From positions 20,556-84,555 of the forward strand of contig DATDMG010000155.1 of NCBI GenBank assembly GCA_036518955.1: 64,000 nt of DNA, written 5' to 3'. Positions 19,176-28,313 of this stretch are shown in pieces. The stretch comes from DATDMG01 sp036518955 (GTDB taxonomy: Bacteria; Actinomycetota; Actinomycetes; Actinomycetales; Kineosporiaceae). The notes below the pieces were generated by a model, which searched no databases, was not told the origin of the DNA, and was given only the letters and a program-made list of their open reading frames with translations. Each line of letters opens with the position of its first letter. Position 1 is the stretch's first letter. Both the position numbers and the translations under genes were made by a program.

Positions 19176-19809
19176 GCTTTCTGGTTCCGACCGACGCGTG
19201 CGGCGCGCGCTCCGTCGAGGGCCCCGGCCCTGGCAGGACGGGCGCCGCGGTGGTGAAGGAATGGTGAACGGGGGCCGTCGCTTTGCCGGGGGTGGCGGCG
19301 ATGCGCACACGTGACGATGCATACCGAAAATGCGGTCGGTGGGCTCGTGCCATTCCTGTGGCGGCGGTCCCCTGACCGAGGATCGGGCAGGTGATCACCG
19401 CTGGTGAGTGAGGCGGTACGCTGCGATGTCCAGGGTCGCGACGACGGCTCCCTGCCCTGTCGCCGAGGGCGCCGGCACTCGTCGCGGATCCGTCCGCAAG
19501 ATCGGTAACAAGAGTTGCGGGCGGCGTCCTCGCCTGATGGCAGCACGAGGTCTGGATATCAGTACACTCCGCGCGTCAGGCGTATTTTGGCCATTCGGCC
19601 AGGGGGCCTTGCCGATATCTGAGGTCACGGTTCGGATAACGAGGCGTCCTGGAAAGCCTCCCGCAGGCATCGACGGACTAGCCTCGGGCCCAGCTCACGA
19701 TGCGACCGGCCTGATGCCGCGGGGCTGTGCTCGATCAGCTGCGCTCGATCAGCTGTGCTCGACCACACCCGTCCGCGTCAGCGCAGCCCCCGATCTTGAA
19801 GGAGACACC
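19176..19809. other. Long leader region upstream of the nucleoside transporter
   Basis: 634 bp without a convincing gene. It is less GC-rich around 19550-19640, where a promoter may lie (segments GGATATCAGTACAC and CGGTTCGGATAACG). It also contains an inverted repeat CCGCAA/TTGCGG around 19495-19525 and a tandem 14-bp repeat at 19727-19768. An in-frame extension of the downstream lipoprotein back to 19408 is not credible because it has no domain content. Confidence 0.45.
19727..19768 (+). repeat. Tandem 14-bp direct repeats before the BMP lipoprotein gene
   Basis: GTGCTCGATCAGCT (19727-19740), GCGCTCGATCAGCT (19741-19754) and a degenerate third copy starting GTGCTCGACC (19755) lie about 45-80 bp before the TTG start. 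Each unit contains CGATCAGCT, so adjacent units place identical faces of the DNA 14 bp apart. A regulator-binding array is possible; slippage is the simpler alternative. Confidence 0.5.
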
Positions 19810-20877
19810 TTGCGCCGGGTGACGACCCTCGTTGCGGTGGCGACCACCGCAACCCTCGCCCTGGCCGCCTGTGGAGGCGGCTCGGGCGGCGGCTCCAGCT
19901 CCTCGTCCGCCGGGGCCTCCGGCGCCTCGTCCGCCGTCAAGAGCAAGGTCAAGGTCGGCCTGGCTTACGACATCGGCGGTCGTGGCGACAAGTCGTTCAA
20001 CGACTCGGCCGCCGCCGGTCTCGACAAGGCGAAGTCGGAGCTCGGCCTCCCCGATCCGAAGGAGCTCTCGGCCAGCAAGACCGAGACCGACGCCGACAAG
20101 GAGCAGCGACTCAAGTTGCTCGCCCAGGCGGGCTACAACCCCGTGATCGCCATTGGCTTCTCCTACGCCACGGCACTGGGCAAGGTGGTCAAGGACTTCC
20201 CGAACACCAAGTTCGCGATCGTGGACGCCACGGTCGACGCACCCAACGTCACCGACCTGGTCTTCGCCGAGAACGAAGGTTCCTTCCTTGCCGGCGCTGC
20301 CGCGGCGCTGAAGAGCAAGACCGGGAACGTCGGCTACATCGGCGGGTGTCTGGTGCCGCTGTTGCAGAAGTTCGAGGCCGGCTTCACCGCGGGTGCCAAG
20401 GCCGTCAACCCCACCATCAAGGTGCAGGTCAAGTACCTGTCCAACCCACCGACGTGCTCCGGCTTCAACGACCCGGCCGCCGGCACCGAGACGGCGAACG
20501 GTCTCTACGACGGCGGCGCCGACGTCGTCTTCGCCGCCGCGGGGGGTTCCGGCACCGGGGTCTTCCAGTCGGCCAAGGCCAAGGGCAAGAAGGCTATCGG
20601 CGTCGACAGCGACCAGTACCTGACGGCCTCGGCCGACCTGCAGCCCGTGATCCTGACCTCGATGCTGAAGAAGGTCGACGTCGCGGTCTACGGCTTCATC
20701 ACGTCGTTCGTCAACGGTTCTCCGCTCACCGGGGTGCAGACCTTCGACCTGAAGAAGGACGGGGTGGGCTACGCGACGTCCGGCGGGCAGGTCGACGACA
20801 TCAAGTCCAAGCTCGACGACTACAAGCAGCAGATCATCGACGGGAAGATCACGGTTCCGGCCAAGCCGGGCGCCTGA
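19810..20877 (+). CDS. BMP family nucleoside-binding lipoprotein
   Basis: Extracellular substrate-binding component of a nucleoside ABC importer, 355 aa. TTG 19810 is chosen because it follows GAAGGAGAC at ideal spacing and begins a lipoprotein signal (RRVTTLVAV...LALAAC, lipid-attached Cys21). A Ser/Gly linker and the BMP/PnrA fold follow: GLAYDIGGRGDKSFND is the classical N-terminal motif. The genes after it encode the matching ATPase and two permeases, and the locus goes on to nucleoside-degrading enzymes, which supports nucleosides as ligand. Confidence 0.92.
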   Translation: MRRVTTLVAVATTATLALAACGGGSGGGSSSSSAGASGASSAVKSKVKVGLAYDIGGRGDKSFNDSAAAGLDKAKSELGLPDPKELSASKTETDADKEQRLKLLAQAGYNPVIAIGFSYATALGKVVKDFPNTKFAIVDATVDAPNVTDLVFAENEGSFLAGAAAALKSKTGNVGYIGGCLVPLLQKFEAGFTAGAKAVNPTIKVQVKYLSNPPTCSGFNDPAAGTETANGLYDGGADVVFAAAGGSGTGVFQSAKAKGKKAIGVDSDQYLTASADLQPVILTSMLKKVDVAVYGFITSFVNGSPLTGVQTFDLKKDGVGYATSGGQVDDIKSKLDDYKQQIIDGKITVPAKPGA

Positions 20878-21060
20878 CGGCGCCGTCGCGCGTCGTGGAC
20901 CGCCGGTCGTGAGCCGTTGACGGACGGGTCGAGCCCGGGCCGCTGGCGTTCCCTGACAGTGCATCAGCACCGTCGGGCGCCGGCGTTCCCCGGGCTCGAC
21001 CCGTCCTTCGGACGAAGCAGTCCCGCCCAGCGGTCCCGCGAAGCAGATCGAGGGAGGCAC

Positions 21061-22731
21061 ATGTCGCAGCAGGCAGCGGCGAGCGGGCCGGCGGGCGCGT
21101 CGTCCACGACGGCGGTGGACGACGTACCGGCGGTCCGGCTGGAGGGGATCACCAAGCGGTTCCCGGGGGTGGTGGCCAACCGGGACGTCACGCTCACCGT
21201 GCGCAAGGGCACCGTGCACGCGGTGGTGGGGGAGAACGGCGCCGGGAAGTCGACCCTGATGAAGATCCTCTACGGGATGCAGCGCCCGGACGAGGGCGTG
21301 ATCGAGGTCGACGGCCGGCCGGTCTCGTTCCACCGCCCGTCGGACGCGATCAAGGCCGGGATCGGCATGGTCCACCAGCACTTCAAGCTGGCGGACAACC
21401 TGACCGTGCTGGAGAACGTGGTGCTCGGCGACGAGCCGGCCCAGTTCGGGGTGCTGTCCCGGCGCGTGGCGCGGCAGCGCATCCGGGAGATCTCCGACCG
21501 CTACGGCCTGGACGTCGATCCCGATCCCCTCGTCGAGGACCTCGGCGTCGGTGAGCGGCAGCGGGTGGAGATCCTCAAGGTCCTCTACCGCGGGGCCCGC
21601 ACCCTGATCCTCGACGAGCCCACCGCCGTCCTGGTGCCCCAGGAGGTTGCCGAGCTGTTCGGTGCCCTGGAGGAGCTCACCCGCGAGGGCCTCACGGTGA
21701 TCTTCATCTCGCACAAGCTGGACGAGGTGCTGCAGGTCGCCGACGAGATCACGGTGATGCGCCGGGGCACGACGGTCACCTCCGTGCTGCCCGCGGAGGT
21801 GACGTCCCGGCAGCTCGCCGAGCTCATGGTCGGCAGCCAGCTGCCCAGTCCGGCGACCGGGGAGTCCACGGTCACCGATCGGGTGGTTCTCGAGGTGGCG
21901 GGTCTGGCGGTGCGGGACCGGGAGGGCCGGGCCGTGGTGGACGACGTGAGCTTCGTGATCCACGCGGGCGAGGTGCTCGGTGTGGCCGGCGTGGAGGGCA
22001 ACGGCCAGGCCGAGCTCATCGACGCGATCATGGGTATCCGGCCGGCGGCGGGCACCGTCCGGTTGGACGGCGTGGACGTCACCGGCCGCACCACCCGGCG
22101 GCGCCGCGAGGCGGGCATCGGCTTCGTTCCGGAGGACCGGATCCGGCAGGGGCTGCTGCTGGACTCCCCGTTGTGGGAGAACCGGGTGCTCGGTCACCAG
22201 ACCGTCGCGCCGAACGAGCGGCGTGGCCTGATCGACCGGCGCAGTGCCCGCGCCGACACCGAGCGGATCGTCCGCGAGTACGACGTCCGGACGCCGTCCA
22301 TCGACGTCACCGCCTCGGCCCTGTCCGGCGGCAACCAGCAGAAGCTGATCGTGGGCCGGGAGATGAGCGGTGACCCGCGGCTGCTGCTGGCCGCCCACCC
22401 GACCCGGGGCGTGGACGTCGGCGCGCAGGCCGCGATCTGGGACCACCTGCGTCGGGCCCGGGCCGACGGGCTGGCCGTGCTGCTCATCAGCGCCGACCTG
22501 GACGAGCTGATCGGGCTCTCCGACAGCCTGAAGGTGATCCTGCGCGGCCGCTTCGTCTCCGACGCCGACCCCGCGACCGTGACTCCGGAGGAGCTGGGGT
22601 CGGCGATGACCGGCGCGGCACCGTCCACCGACGGCCCGTCCACCGACGGGCCGTCGTCGGCGGGTGCCGGGCCGGGCCCGGCGGAAGCGCAGTCCGCCGG
22701 CGCAGCCACCTCGGCGGAAGGAGAGCGGTGA
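21061..22731 (+). CDS. Nucleoside ABC transporter, double ATP-binding protein
   Basis: ATPase with two fused nucleotide-binding domains, 556 aa, of the type partnered with BMP lipoproteins. Domain 1 has Walker A GENGAGKST (near base 21235) and Walker B LILDEPTAVL. Domain 2 has a degenerate Walker A (GVEGNGQAE), signature LSGGNQQK, and a Walker B where Asp/Glu are replaced (LLLAAHPTRGVDVGA). That replacement is normal in this family, in which the second site is weak. ATG 21061 follows GAGGGAGG. Earlier in-frame codons back to 20917 are rejected. The stop overlaps the next gene (TGATG). Confidence 0.93.
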   Translation: MSQQAAASGPAGASSTTAVDDVPAVRLEGITKRFPGVVANRDVTLTVRKGTVHAVVGENGAGKSTLMKILYGMQRPDEGVIEVDGRPVSFHRPSDAIKAGIGMVHQHFKLADNLTVLENVVLGDEPAQFGVLSRRVARQRIREISDRYGLDVDPDPLVEDLGVGERQRVEILKVLYRGARTLILDEPTAVLVPQEVAELFGALEELTREGLTVIFISHKLDEVLQVADEITVMRRGTTVTSVLPAEVTSRQLAELMVGSQLPSPATGESTVTDRVVLEVAGLAVRDREGRAVVDDVSFVIHAGEVLGVAGVEGNGQAELIDAIMGIRPAAGTVRLDGVDVTGRTTRRRREAGIGFVPEDRIRQGLLLDSPLWENRVLGHQTVAPNERRGLIDRRSARADTERIVREYDVRTPSIDVTASALSGGNQQKLIVGREMSGDPRLLLAAHPTRGVDVGAQAAIWDHLRRARADGLAVLLISADLDELIGLSDSLKVILRGRFVSDADPATVTPEELGSAMTGAAPSTDGPSTDGPSSAGAGPGPAEAQSAGAATSAEGER

Positions 22732-23867
22732 TGGCCGGCCTGACCGCGCGGCTCGACCCGTGGCGCATCGGGCTCGCGCTGGCCGCGCCGCTGGCCGCGC
22801 TGGTGTTCTCGGTGGCGCTGATGTCGGTCGTGCTGCTGATCGCGGGGCACAGCCCCGCGCTGGCGTTCGGCCAGATGGCGGACTTCGGTACGCAACCCGG
22901 CAGCGTCGTGCAGATCCTCGACAAGTCGGCCGGGTACTACCTGTCGGCGTTGGCCGTGGCGATCGGGTTCCGGATGAACCTGTTCAACATCGGCGTCGAC
23001 GGCCAGTACCGGATGGCCGCCATGTGCGCCGCGGTGGTGGGCGCGGCGGTGACGCTGCCCCCGGTGCTGCACGTGGGGCTGATCATCCTGGTGGCGGTCG
23101 TGGTGGGTGCGCTGTGGGCCGGCATCGCCGGGGTGCTGAAGGTGACCCGCGGGGTCAGTGAGGTGATCTCGACGATCATGCTGAACTTCGTCGGCGGGTC
23201 GATCGTCGCGTGGATGCTGACCCCCGAGGTCTTCGCCGTCCTGCAGGGGAACAACGTGACGACCCGACCGATCCCGGCGAGCGGGCAGGTGCCCGGCATC
23301 CCGTTCCTCGGCGGCACGGTGTACGGCTTCATCGTGATCGCGGCACTGGTCGGGGTGGGGTACTGGTTCCTGCTGGGGTACACCCGGTTCGGCTTCGACC
23401 TGCGGGCCACCGGCCTGTCCGAGCCCGCGGCGGTGGCCAGCGGCGTGGCGGTCAGGCGGATGGTGCTGTCCTCGATGCTGCTCTCCGGTGGGGTGGCCGG
23501 GCTGGTGGGGCTGCCACAGCTCCTCGGCGCGTCGTACGCGTACTCGCTCGACTTCCCCGCGGGCATCGGGTTCACCGGGATCGCGATCGCGCTGCTCGGC
23601 CGCAACCACCCGATCGGCGTCGCGCTCGCCTCGGTGCTGTGGGGCTTCCTGGACGTGTCCAACCAGATCCTGGACCTCAACGACATCCCGAAGGAGATCG
23701 TCACGATCATGCAGGGGACGATCGTGCTCGCCGTCGTCATCGCGTACGAGGTCGTCCGGCGGGTCGCCGTCGCCCAGGAGCGGCGGCGGGTGGCCGCGCG
23801 GCTCGGTGACGACGGCCCGGCGGGTTCGGGCGGACCGGGTCCGGTCGAGAGCGCGGCGGTCGCGTGA
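22731..23867 (+). CDS. Nucleoside ABC transporter permease 1
   Basis: Membrane subunit of the BMP-type importer, 378 aa, with about eight to ten hydrophobic helices. The signature FRMNLFNIGVDGQYRMAAMCAA, near the first third, is typical of the permease related to RbsC/YufP. ATG 22731 overlaps the ATPase stop (TGATG) and is preceded by GAAGGAGAG. The C-terminal tail is Arg-rich then Gly/Pro-rich. It is coupled to the second permease by another TGATG overlap. Confidence 0.92.
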   Translation: MAGLTARLDPWRIGLALAAPLAALVFSVALMSVVLLIAGHSPALAFGQMADFGTQPGSVVQILDKSAGYYLSALAVAIGFRMNLFNIGVDGQYRMAAMCAAVVGAAVTLPPVLHVGLIILVAVVVGALWAGIAGVLKVTRGVSEVISTIMLNFVGGSIVAWMLTPEVFAVLQGNNVTTRPIPASGQVPGIPFLGGTVYGFIVIAALVGVGYWFLLGYTRFGFDLRATGLSEPAAVASGVAVRRMVLSSMLLSGGVAGLVGLPQLLGASYAYSLDFPAGIGFTGIAIALLGRNHPIGVALASVLWGFLDVSNQILDLNDIPKEIVTIMQGTIVLAVVIAYEVVRRVAVAQERRRVAARLGDDGPAGSGGPGPVESAAVA

Positions 23868-25159
23868 TGGCCCAGCTGGGAAGCCTCACCGAGGTGTCGG
23901 GCACGGGCACTGCCGGCCCCGCGGCCGGGCCGGCCGCGACGCCCGCGCGGCGGCGCGTGGGCTGGCGCACGGTGCCGCTCGTGGTGTTCGTGACCGCCGT
24001 CCTGCTGTCCGTCACCCGGGTGATCACCGGGGCGAACGACCTGACGTCGTCCGGCAGCGCCGGGGCCGCGCTCCGGCTCGCGGTACCGATCCTCCTCGCC
24101 GGGCTGGCCGGCCTGTGGGCGGAGCGGGCCGGCGTCGTCAACATCGGGCTCGAGGGGATGATGGTGCTGGGCACCTGGTCCGGCGCGTACGTCGCGCTGG
24201 ACCACGGGCCGTGGGCCGGTGTCCTCGCCGGGATCCTCGGGGGCGCTCTCGGTGGCCTGCTGCACGCCGTCGCGACGGTGACGTTCGGGGTCGACCACAT
24301 CGTCTCCGGGGTCGCCCTCAACCTGCTCGGGCCCGGCGTGGCCCGCTTCCTCTCCGCGCTGGTCTTCACCGGCCGGCAAGGGGGCGGCGTCACGCAGAGT
24401 CCTCAGGTGCGCCAGCCGCCCACCTTCACCGTGCCCGGGCTGTCGTCGGGCCTGCTCTCCCTGGAGAAGCACCACTGGTTCGGGGTGTCGGACGTCGCGG
24501 GGATCCTCGGGGGGCTGGTCACCGGCACCTCGTGGGTGACCCTGATGGCGCTGCTCCTGGTTCCGTTCTCGTTCGTCGTGCTGTGGTGGACGCCGTTCGG
24601 CCTGCGGCTGCGGTCGTGCGGGGAGAACCCGTACGCGGCGGAGTCGCTCGGCGTGAACGTGTATCTCTACAAGTACCTCGCGGTGATCTGCTCGGGTGGC
24701 TTCGCCGGGCTGGCCGGGGCGTTCCTGTCGCTGGTGGCCAGCAACTACTACCGGGAGGACCAGACCGGTGGGCGGGGGTTCATCGGTCTCGCTGCGATGA
24801 TCTTCGGAAACTGGCGGCCGGGGGGCCTGGCTGCCGGGGCCGGTCTGTTCGGCTACGCCGACGCGCTCCAGCTCCGCCAGGGCGAGACCAGCGTGCACGC
24901 GCTCCTGCTCGGGTTCGGCCTCGCCCTGGTGCTCTTCGCCGGCAGCCTGTTCGCCCGGCGGCAGCGGGCGGTCGGTGGTGTGGCCGCTGTGCTGGCGCTC
25001 GGCGTCCTGGCGCTGTACCAGTTCACCGACACGATCCCGCAGCAGTTCACCACGGCGACGCCCTACGTCACGACGCTGCTGGTGCTCACCCTCGCCTCGC
25101 AGCGGCTGCGGATGCCCGCGGCCGACGGCCACGTCTACCGCAAGGGCACTGCCAGGTGA
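23867..25159 (+). CDS. Nucleoside ABC transporter permease 2
   Basis: Second membrane subunit, 430 aa. It has about ten hydrophobic segments and the motif WAERAGVVNIGLEGMMVLG, the diagnostic segment of YufQ-like permeases. A hydrophilic loop of about 60 residues in the middle (around bases 24380-24500) is longer than in many homologues. ATG 23867 overlaps the preceding stop. This is the last gene of the four-gene transporter operon; the next gene is on the other strand and converges with it 8 bp away. Confidence 0.92.
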   Translation: MAQLGSLTEVSGTGTAGPAAGPAATPARRRVGWRTVPLVVFVTAVLLSVTRVITGANDLTSSGSAGAALRLAVPILLAGLAGLWAERAGVVNIGLEGMMVLGTWSGAYVALDHGPWAGVLAGILGGALGGLLHAVATVTFGVDHIVSGVALNLLGPGVARFLSALVFTGRQGGGVTQSPQVRQPPTFTVPGLSSGLLSLEKHHWFGVSDVAGILGGLVTGTSWVTLMALLLVPFSFVVLWWTPFGLRLRSCGENPYAAESLGVNVYLYKYLAVICSGGFAGLAGAFLSLVASNYYREDQTGGRGFIGLAAMIFGNWRPGGLAAGAGLFGYADALQLRQGETSVHALLLGFGLALVLFAGSLFARRQRAVGGVAAVLALGVLALYQFTDTIPQQFTTATPYVTTLLVLTLASQRLRMPAADGHVYRKGTAR

Positions 25160-25167
25160 CCCGCCGG

Positions 25168-26016
25168 CTACGGGAGCCGGCCCGTGGCGGCGGCCCGAGC
25201 CGGGTCGCCCGACCACTGGCTCCAGGACCCGGCGTAGAGGGCCGCACCGGCGAACCCGGCCAGCTCCAGGGCCGCGATCTCGTGCGCGGCGGTGACGCCG
25301 GATCCGCAGTACACGCCCACCGGTCGCACGCCGTCCACCCCGAGGGCCGCGAACCGTTCGCGCAGCGCCGCCGGCGGCAGGAAGCGCCCCTGGGGGGTCA
25401 GGTTCTCGGCCGTCGGCGCGCTGATCGCGCCCGGAACGTGACCGGACCGGGGATCGACGGGCTCCACCTCGCCGCGGTACCGCTCGCCGGCGCGGGCGTC
25501 CAGGACCACGCCGGTGCCGGCGAGTGCCGCGGTCGCGTCGGCGTCCAGGACCGGCATCCCGCCGCCGACCAGGACGACGTCACCCGCCGGCGGAGTCACC
25601 TCACCCGCCTCGAGCGGTAGGCCGGCGCGGCGCCAGCCGCCCAGCCCGCCGTCCAACAGCCTGACGTGGGGGAACCCGCCCCAGCGCAGCAGCCACCAGG
25701 CGCGGGCCGCGGCGAGGCCCCCGGCGTCGTCGTACGCGACCACGACAGACCCGCCACGCACTCCCCAGCGGCGGGCCGCGGCCTGCAGGTCGGCCGCGTC
25801 CGGCAGCGGGTGGCGGCCGGCGGCCGCGCTCGGCGGGGCGGCCAGTTCGGCGTCCAGGTCGACGAAGACCGCCCCCGGGAGGTGACCCGCCAGGTAGTGG
25901 TCGTGCCCGTGCGGGTCGCCGAGGGCCCAGCGGACGTCGAGCAGCACCGGGGCGCGCCCCGCCTGCAGCAGCGTGAGAACCTGCTCCGGGTCGACGGTCA
26001 CGGGGACGGGCGGCAT
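25168..26016 (-). CDS. Sulfurtransferase (thiosulfate/3-mercaptopyruvate type, two rhodanese domains)
   Basis: 282-aa protein with an inactive N-terminal rhodanese domain (LLDVRWALGDPHGHDHYLAGHLPGA) and a catalytic C-terminal one. The active-site Cys237 lies in CGSGVTA, a loop that fits either thiosulfate or 3-mercaptopyruvate as donor. ATG 26016 has GAAGGAGC upstream; the frame continues to 26277 but without domain content. It sits backwards between the nucleoside permease and cytidine deaminase genes and so breaks the salvage locus into two transcription units. Confidence 0.9.
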   Translation of the reverse strand: MPPVPVTVDPEQVLTLLQAGRAPVLLDVRWALGDPHGHDHYLAGHLPGAVFVDLDAELAAPPSAAAGRHPLPDAADLQAAARRWGVRGGSVVVAYDDAGGLAAARAWWLLRWGGFPHVRLLDGGLGGWRRAGLPLEAGEVTPPAGDVVLVGGGMPVLDADATAALAGTGVVLDARAGERYRGEVEPVDPRSGHVPGAISAPTAENLTPQGRFLPPAALRERFAALGVDGVRPVGVYCGSGVTAAHEIAALELAGFAGAALYAGSWSQWSGDPARAAATGRLP

Positions 26017-26076
26017 GGCGGCTCCTTCACCTGGGTGGTGCCGCCGATTCTCGCGGGTAGGAGGGTCCGGCATCGG

Positions 26077-26481
26077 ATGGGGACGGAGATCGACTGGGTG
26101 GCGCTGCGCGCGGCCGCCCGCGGTGTGATGAAGAACGCGTACGCGCCGTACAGCCGCTTCCGGGTCGGGGCGGCCGGGCTGGTGGACGACGGGCGGGTGG
26201 TGGCGGGGTGCAACGTCGAGAACGCGGCCTACGGGGTGTGTCTGTGCGCCGAGTGCGGGCTGGTCTCCGCGCTGCACGCGGGCGGCGGCGGCCGGTTGCT
26301 GGCCGTCGTGTGCGTCGGTCCGGACGGCGAGGCCCTGATGCCGTGCGGGCGTTGCCGGCAGCTCCTCTGGGAGAACGGCGGCCCGGAGTGCCTGCTGGAG
26401 ACCGTGCGGGGCGTCGTCCCGTTGCGCGAGGTGCTCCCCGACGCGTTCGGCCCCGGCGATCTGGACCGCCGGTCCGACTAG
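26077..26481 (+). CDS. cdd: Cytidine deaminase
   Basis: Zinc enzyme that converts cytidine and deoxycytidine to uridine and deoxyuridine, 134 aa, the size of the small homotetrameric class. The substrate motif is NVENAAYG. Zinc ligands are in CAECG (Cys plus the proton-shuttling Glu) and PCGRCRQ (two Cys). ATG 26077 is preceded by GTAGGAGG and gives the normal N-terminus. It is divergent from the sulfurtransferase gene with only 60 bp between. A hairpin follows its stop directly. Confidence 0.96.
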   Translation: MGTEIDWVALRAAARGVMKNAYAPYSRFRVGAAGLVDDGRVVAGCNVENAAYGVCLCAECGLVSALHAGGGGRLLAVVCVGPDGEALMPCGRCRQLLWENGGPECLLETVRGVVPLREVLPDAFGPGDLDRRSD

Positions 26482-26499
26482 GCTCGCGGCGACGCGAGC
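26482..26499 (+). terminator. Hairpin directly after cdd
   Basis: GCTCGCG-GCGA-CGCGAGC is a perfect 7-bp stem with a 4-base loop starting one base after the cdd stop. There is no T-run, as is common in GC-rich genomes. It immediately precedes a group II intron remnant, the kind of site class C introns favour. Confidence 0.6.
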
Positions 26500-26511
26500 G
26501 AAGGCGGCGTG

Positions 26512-26620
26512 ACCATGTCAAGGAGATCATCGGTAAGCCGGATGCGGGATCCCCGCAGGTACGCGTGGAAAGGGGGGAGGGGAAACCGGGCCGTCATCGG
26601 TACCGGCGCCCCGGACTGCC
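26512..26620 (+). mobile_element. 5'-truncated group II intron 3' end (domain V/VI remnant), copy A
   Basis: The stretch ACCATGTC...GGAGATCATCGGTAAGCCGGATGCGGG and the following GGGGAGGGGAAACCGGGCCGTCATC... resemble the catalytic domain V and terminal domain VI of bacterial group II introns. The AGC triad is kept (AAGCCGG from 26535). The segment matches 50155-50262 in this same window, by eye at about three quarters of positions, including ACCATGTC, GGAGATCA, CGGTA, GATGCGGG, GAAAGGGG, GGGGAA and CACCGGCGCCCC-like blocks. No reverse transcriptase or 5' domains are present here. It lies between a hairpin and deoA, so the insertion is intergenic. Confidence 0.65.
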
Positions 26621-26621
26621 C

Positions 26622-27926
26622 ATGATGAGCCCGCCAGGCTCCGAAGCGTTCGCCGCGGTCGACGTCATCACCCGCAAGCGTGACGGCGGCGAGCTCGACG
26701 ACGCCAGGATCGACTGGGTCGTCGACGCCTACACCCGTGGGGCGGTCGCCGACGAGCAGATGTCCGCGCTGCTCATGGCCATCCTGCTGCGGGGGATGAC
26801 CCGGCGCGAGATCGCGCGCTGGACCCACGCGATGATCGCCTCGGGGGAACGGCTGGGCTTGGCCGGGGTGGGCAGGCCGACGGCGGACAAGCACTCCACG
26901 GGTGGGGTCGGCGACAAGATCACGCTCCCGCTCACGCCGCTCGTCGCCTCGTTCGGGGTCGCCGTCCCGCAGTTGTCCGGCCGGGGGCTCGGGCACACCG
27001 GCGGCACCCTGGACAAGCTGGAGTCCATCCCGGGCTGGCGCGCGACGCTGTCGACCGCGGAGCTGATGGCCCAGCTCGCGGACGTCGGGGCCGTCATCTG
27101 CGCGGCAGGCCCAGGCCTTGCGCCGGCAGATCGCAACCTATATGCCTTGCGAGATGTGACGGGCACCGTCGAGTCGATCCCGCTCATCGCTAGTTCGATC
27201 ATGAGCAAGAAGATTGCTGAGGGCACTGAGTCGCTGGTCCTCGACGTCAAGGTCGGCACCGGGGCGTTCATGAAGACCGTGGGCGACGCCCGCGAGCTCG
27301 CCCGCACCATGGTCGATCTCGGCACGGACGCCGGGGTCCGCACGGTCGCCCTGCTCACGGACATGTCGACCCCGTTGGGACTGACCGCGGGCAACGCCCT
27401 GGAGGTGCGCGAGTCCCTCGAGGTGCTGGCCGGCGGCGGCCCGCCGGACGTCGTCGAACTCACCGTCGCGCTCGCCCGCGAGATGCTCGCCGGGGCCGGC
27501 CTGCCCGATGCCGATCCGGTGACCGCGCTGGCCGACGGCCGAGCGATGGACACCTGGCGCCGGATGATCGCCGCTCAGGGCGGAGACCCGCATGCCGAGT
27601 TGCCCGTGGCCAAGGAGACCCACGACGTGCTGGCCCCGGCCGACGGCGTCGTCGTCCGGCTGGACGCGCTCGCCGTGGGGGTCGCGGCCTGGCGTCTCGG
27701 TGCGGGCCGATCCCGCAAGGAGGACGCCGTCCAGGCCGCCGCCGGGATCGAGGTGCACGCCAGGCCCGGGGCCCTGGTGCGGTCGGGGCAACGGCTGATG
27801 ACCCTGCACACGGACACCCCGGAGCGCTTCCCGGCCGCGCTCGTCGATCTGGAGGGCGCGGTCACCGTCGCGCCGGAGGGATCGCGGCCGCCGGAACGTC
27901 CCCTGATCATCGACCGGATCGGCTGA
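26622..27926 (+). CDS. deoA: Thymidine phosphorylase
   Basis: Pyrimidine-nucleoside phosphorylase releasing thymine/uracil and (deoxy)ribose-1-phosphate, 434 aa. Phosphate-site motifs DKHSTGGVGDK and the glycine-rich SGRGLGHTGGTLDKLESIPG are present, as is SSIMSKKIAEG. ATG 26622 or 26625 is the start; it directly abuts the intron remnant, so the original leader and ribosome-binding site may have been replaced. A short stretch near 27100-27235 is less GC-rich than the rest of the gene, but the frame and motifs are intact. Confidence 0.95.
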   Translation: MMSPPGSEAFAAVDVITRKRDGGELDDARIDWVVDAYTRGAVADEQMSALLMAILLRGMTRREIARWTHAMIASGERLGLAGVGRPTADKHSTGGVGDKITLPLTPLVASFGVAVPQLSGRGLGHTGGTLDKLESIPGWRATLSTAELMAQLADVGAVICAAGPGLAPADRNLYALRDVTGTVESIPLIASSIMSKKIAEGTESLVLDVKVGTGAFMKTVGDARELARTMVDLGTDAGVRTVALLTDMSTPLGLTAGNALEVRESLEVLAGGGPPDVVELTVALAREMLAGAGLPDADPVTALADGRAMDTWRRMIAAQGGDPHAELPVAKETHDVLAPADGVVVRLDALAVGVAAWRLGAGRSRKEDAVQAAAGIEVHARPGALVRSGQRLMTLHTDTPERFPAALVDLEGAVTVAPEGSRPPERPLIIDRIG

Positions 27927-27927
27927 G

Positions 27928-28311
27928 ATGGCGGGGCCCGGTGCCCCCCGGCGGCGCCCCCGGTCGGTCTACGACGTCGGAACCGAGCCCGACCCTCGCT
28001 TCTCGATGGCCAACGAGCGGACGGCGCTGGCGTGGGTGCGGACGGCACTGGCGGTCGTCGCCGCCGGGATCGGGTTGACCACGGTGACCCGGCTCGCCGC
28101 GCTGCCTCGGGTGCTCGACCTCCTCGCCGCGGTGATGTGCGTGCTCGGCGCCGTCCTGGCGCTGGCCGCCGTCCTGGGGTGGCGACGCCGGGAACTGGCG
28201 ATGCGGCTCGGTCGACCGCTGCCCGCTCCGGCCGCCCTGCCATGGGTGACCGGCATCCTGATGGTGGCCAGCCTGGTGCTCTCCGTCGCCGTCGGGTGGG
28301 GGTTTCGCTGA
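27928..28311 (+). CDS. DUF202 membrane protein 1
   Basis: Small membrane protein of 127 aa. The DUF202 motif (PDPRFSMANERTALAWVRTALAVVAAGIGL) precedes three hydrophobic helices. The ATG lies one base after the deoA stop, so it is very likely co-transcribed. The function of the family is unknown; such proteins often occur as pairs. Its stop is 2 bp from the next gene, which encodes a second DUF202 protein. Confidence 0.87.
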   Translation: MAGPGAPRRRPRSVYDVGTEPDPRFSMANERTALAWVRTALAVVAAGIGLTTVTRLAALPRVLDLLAAVMCVLGAVLALAAVLGWRRRELAMRLGRPLPAPAALPWVTGILMVASLVLSVAVGWGFR

Positions 28312-28313
28312 GC

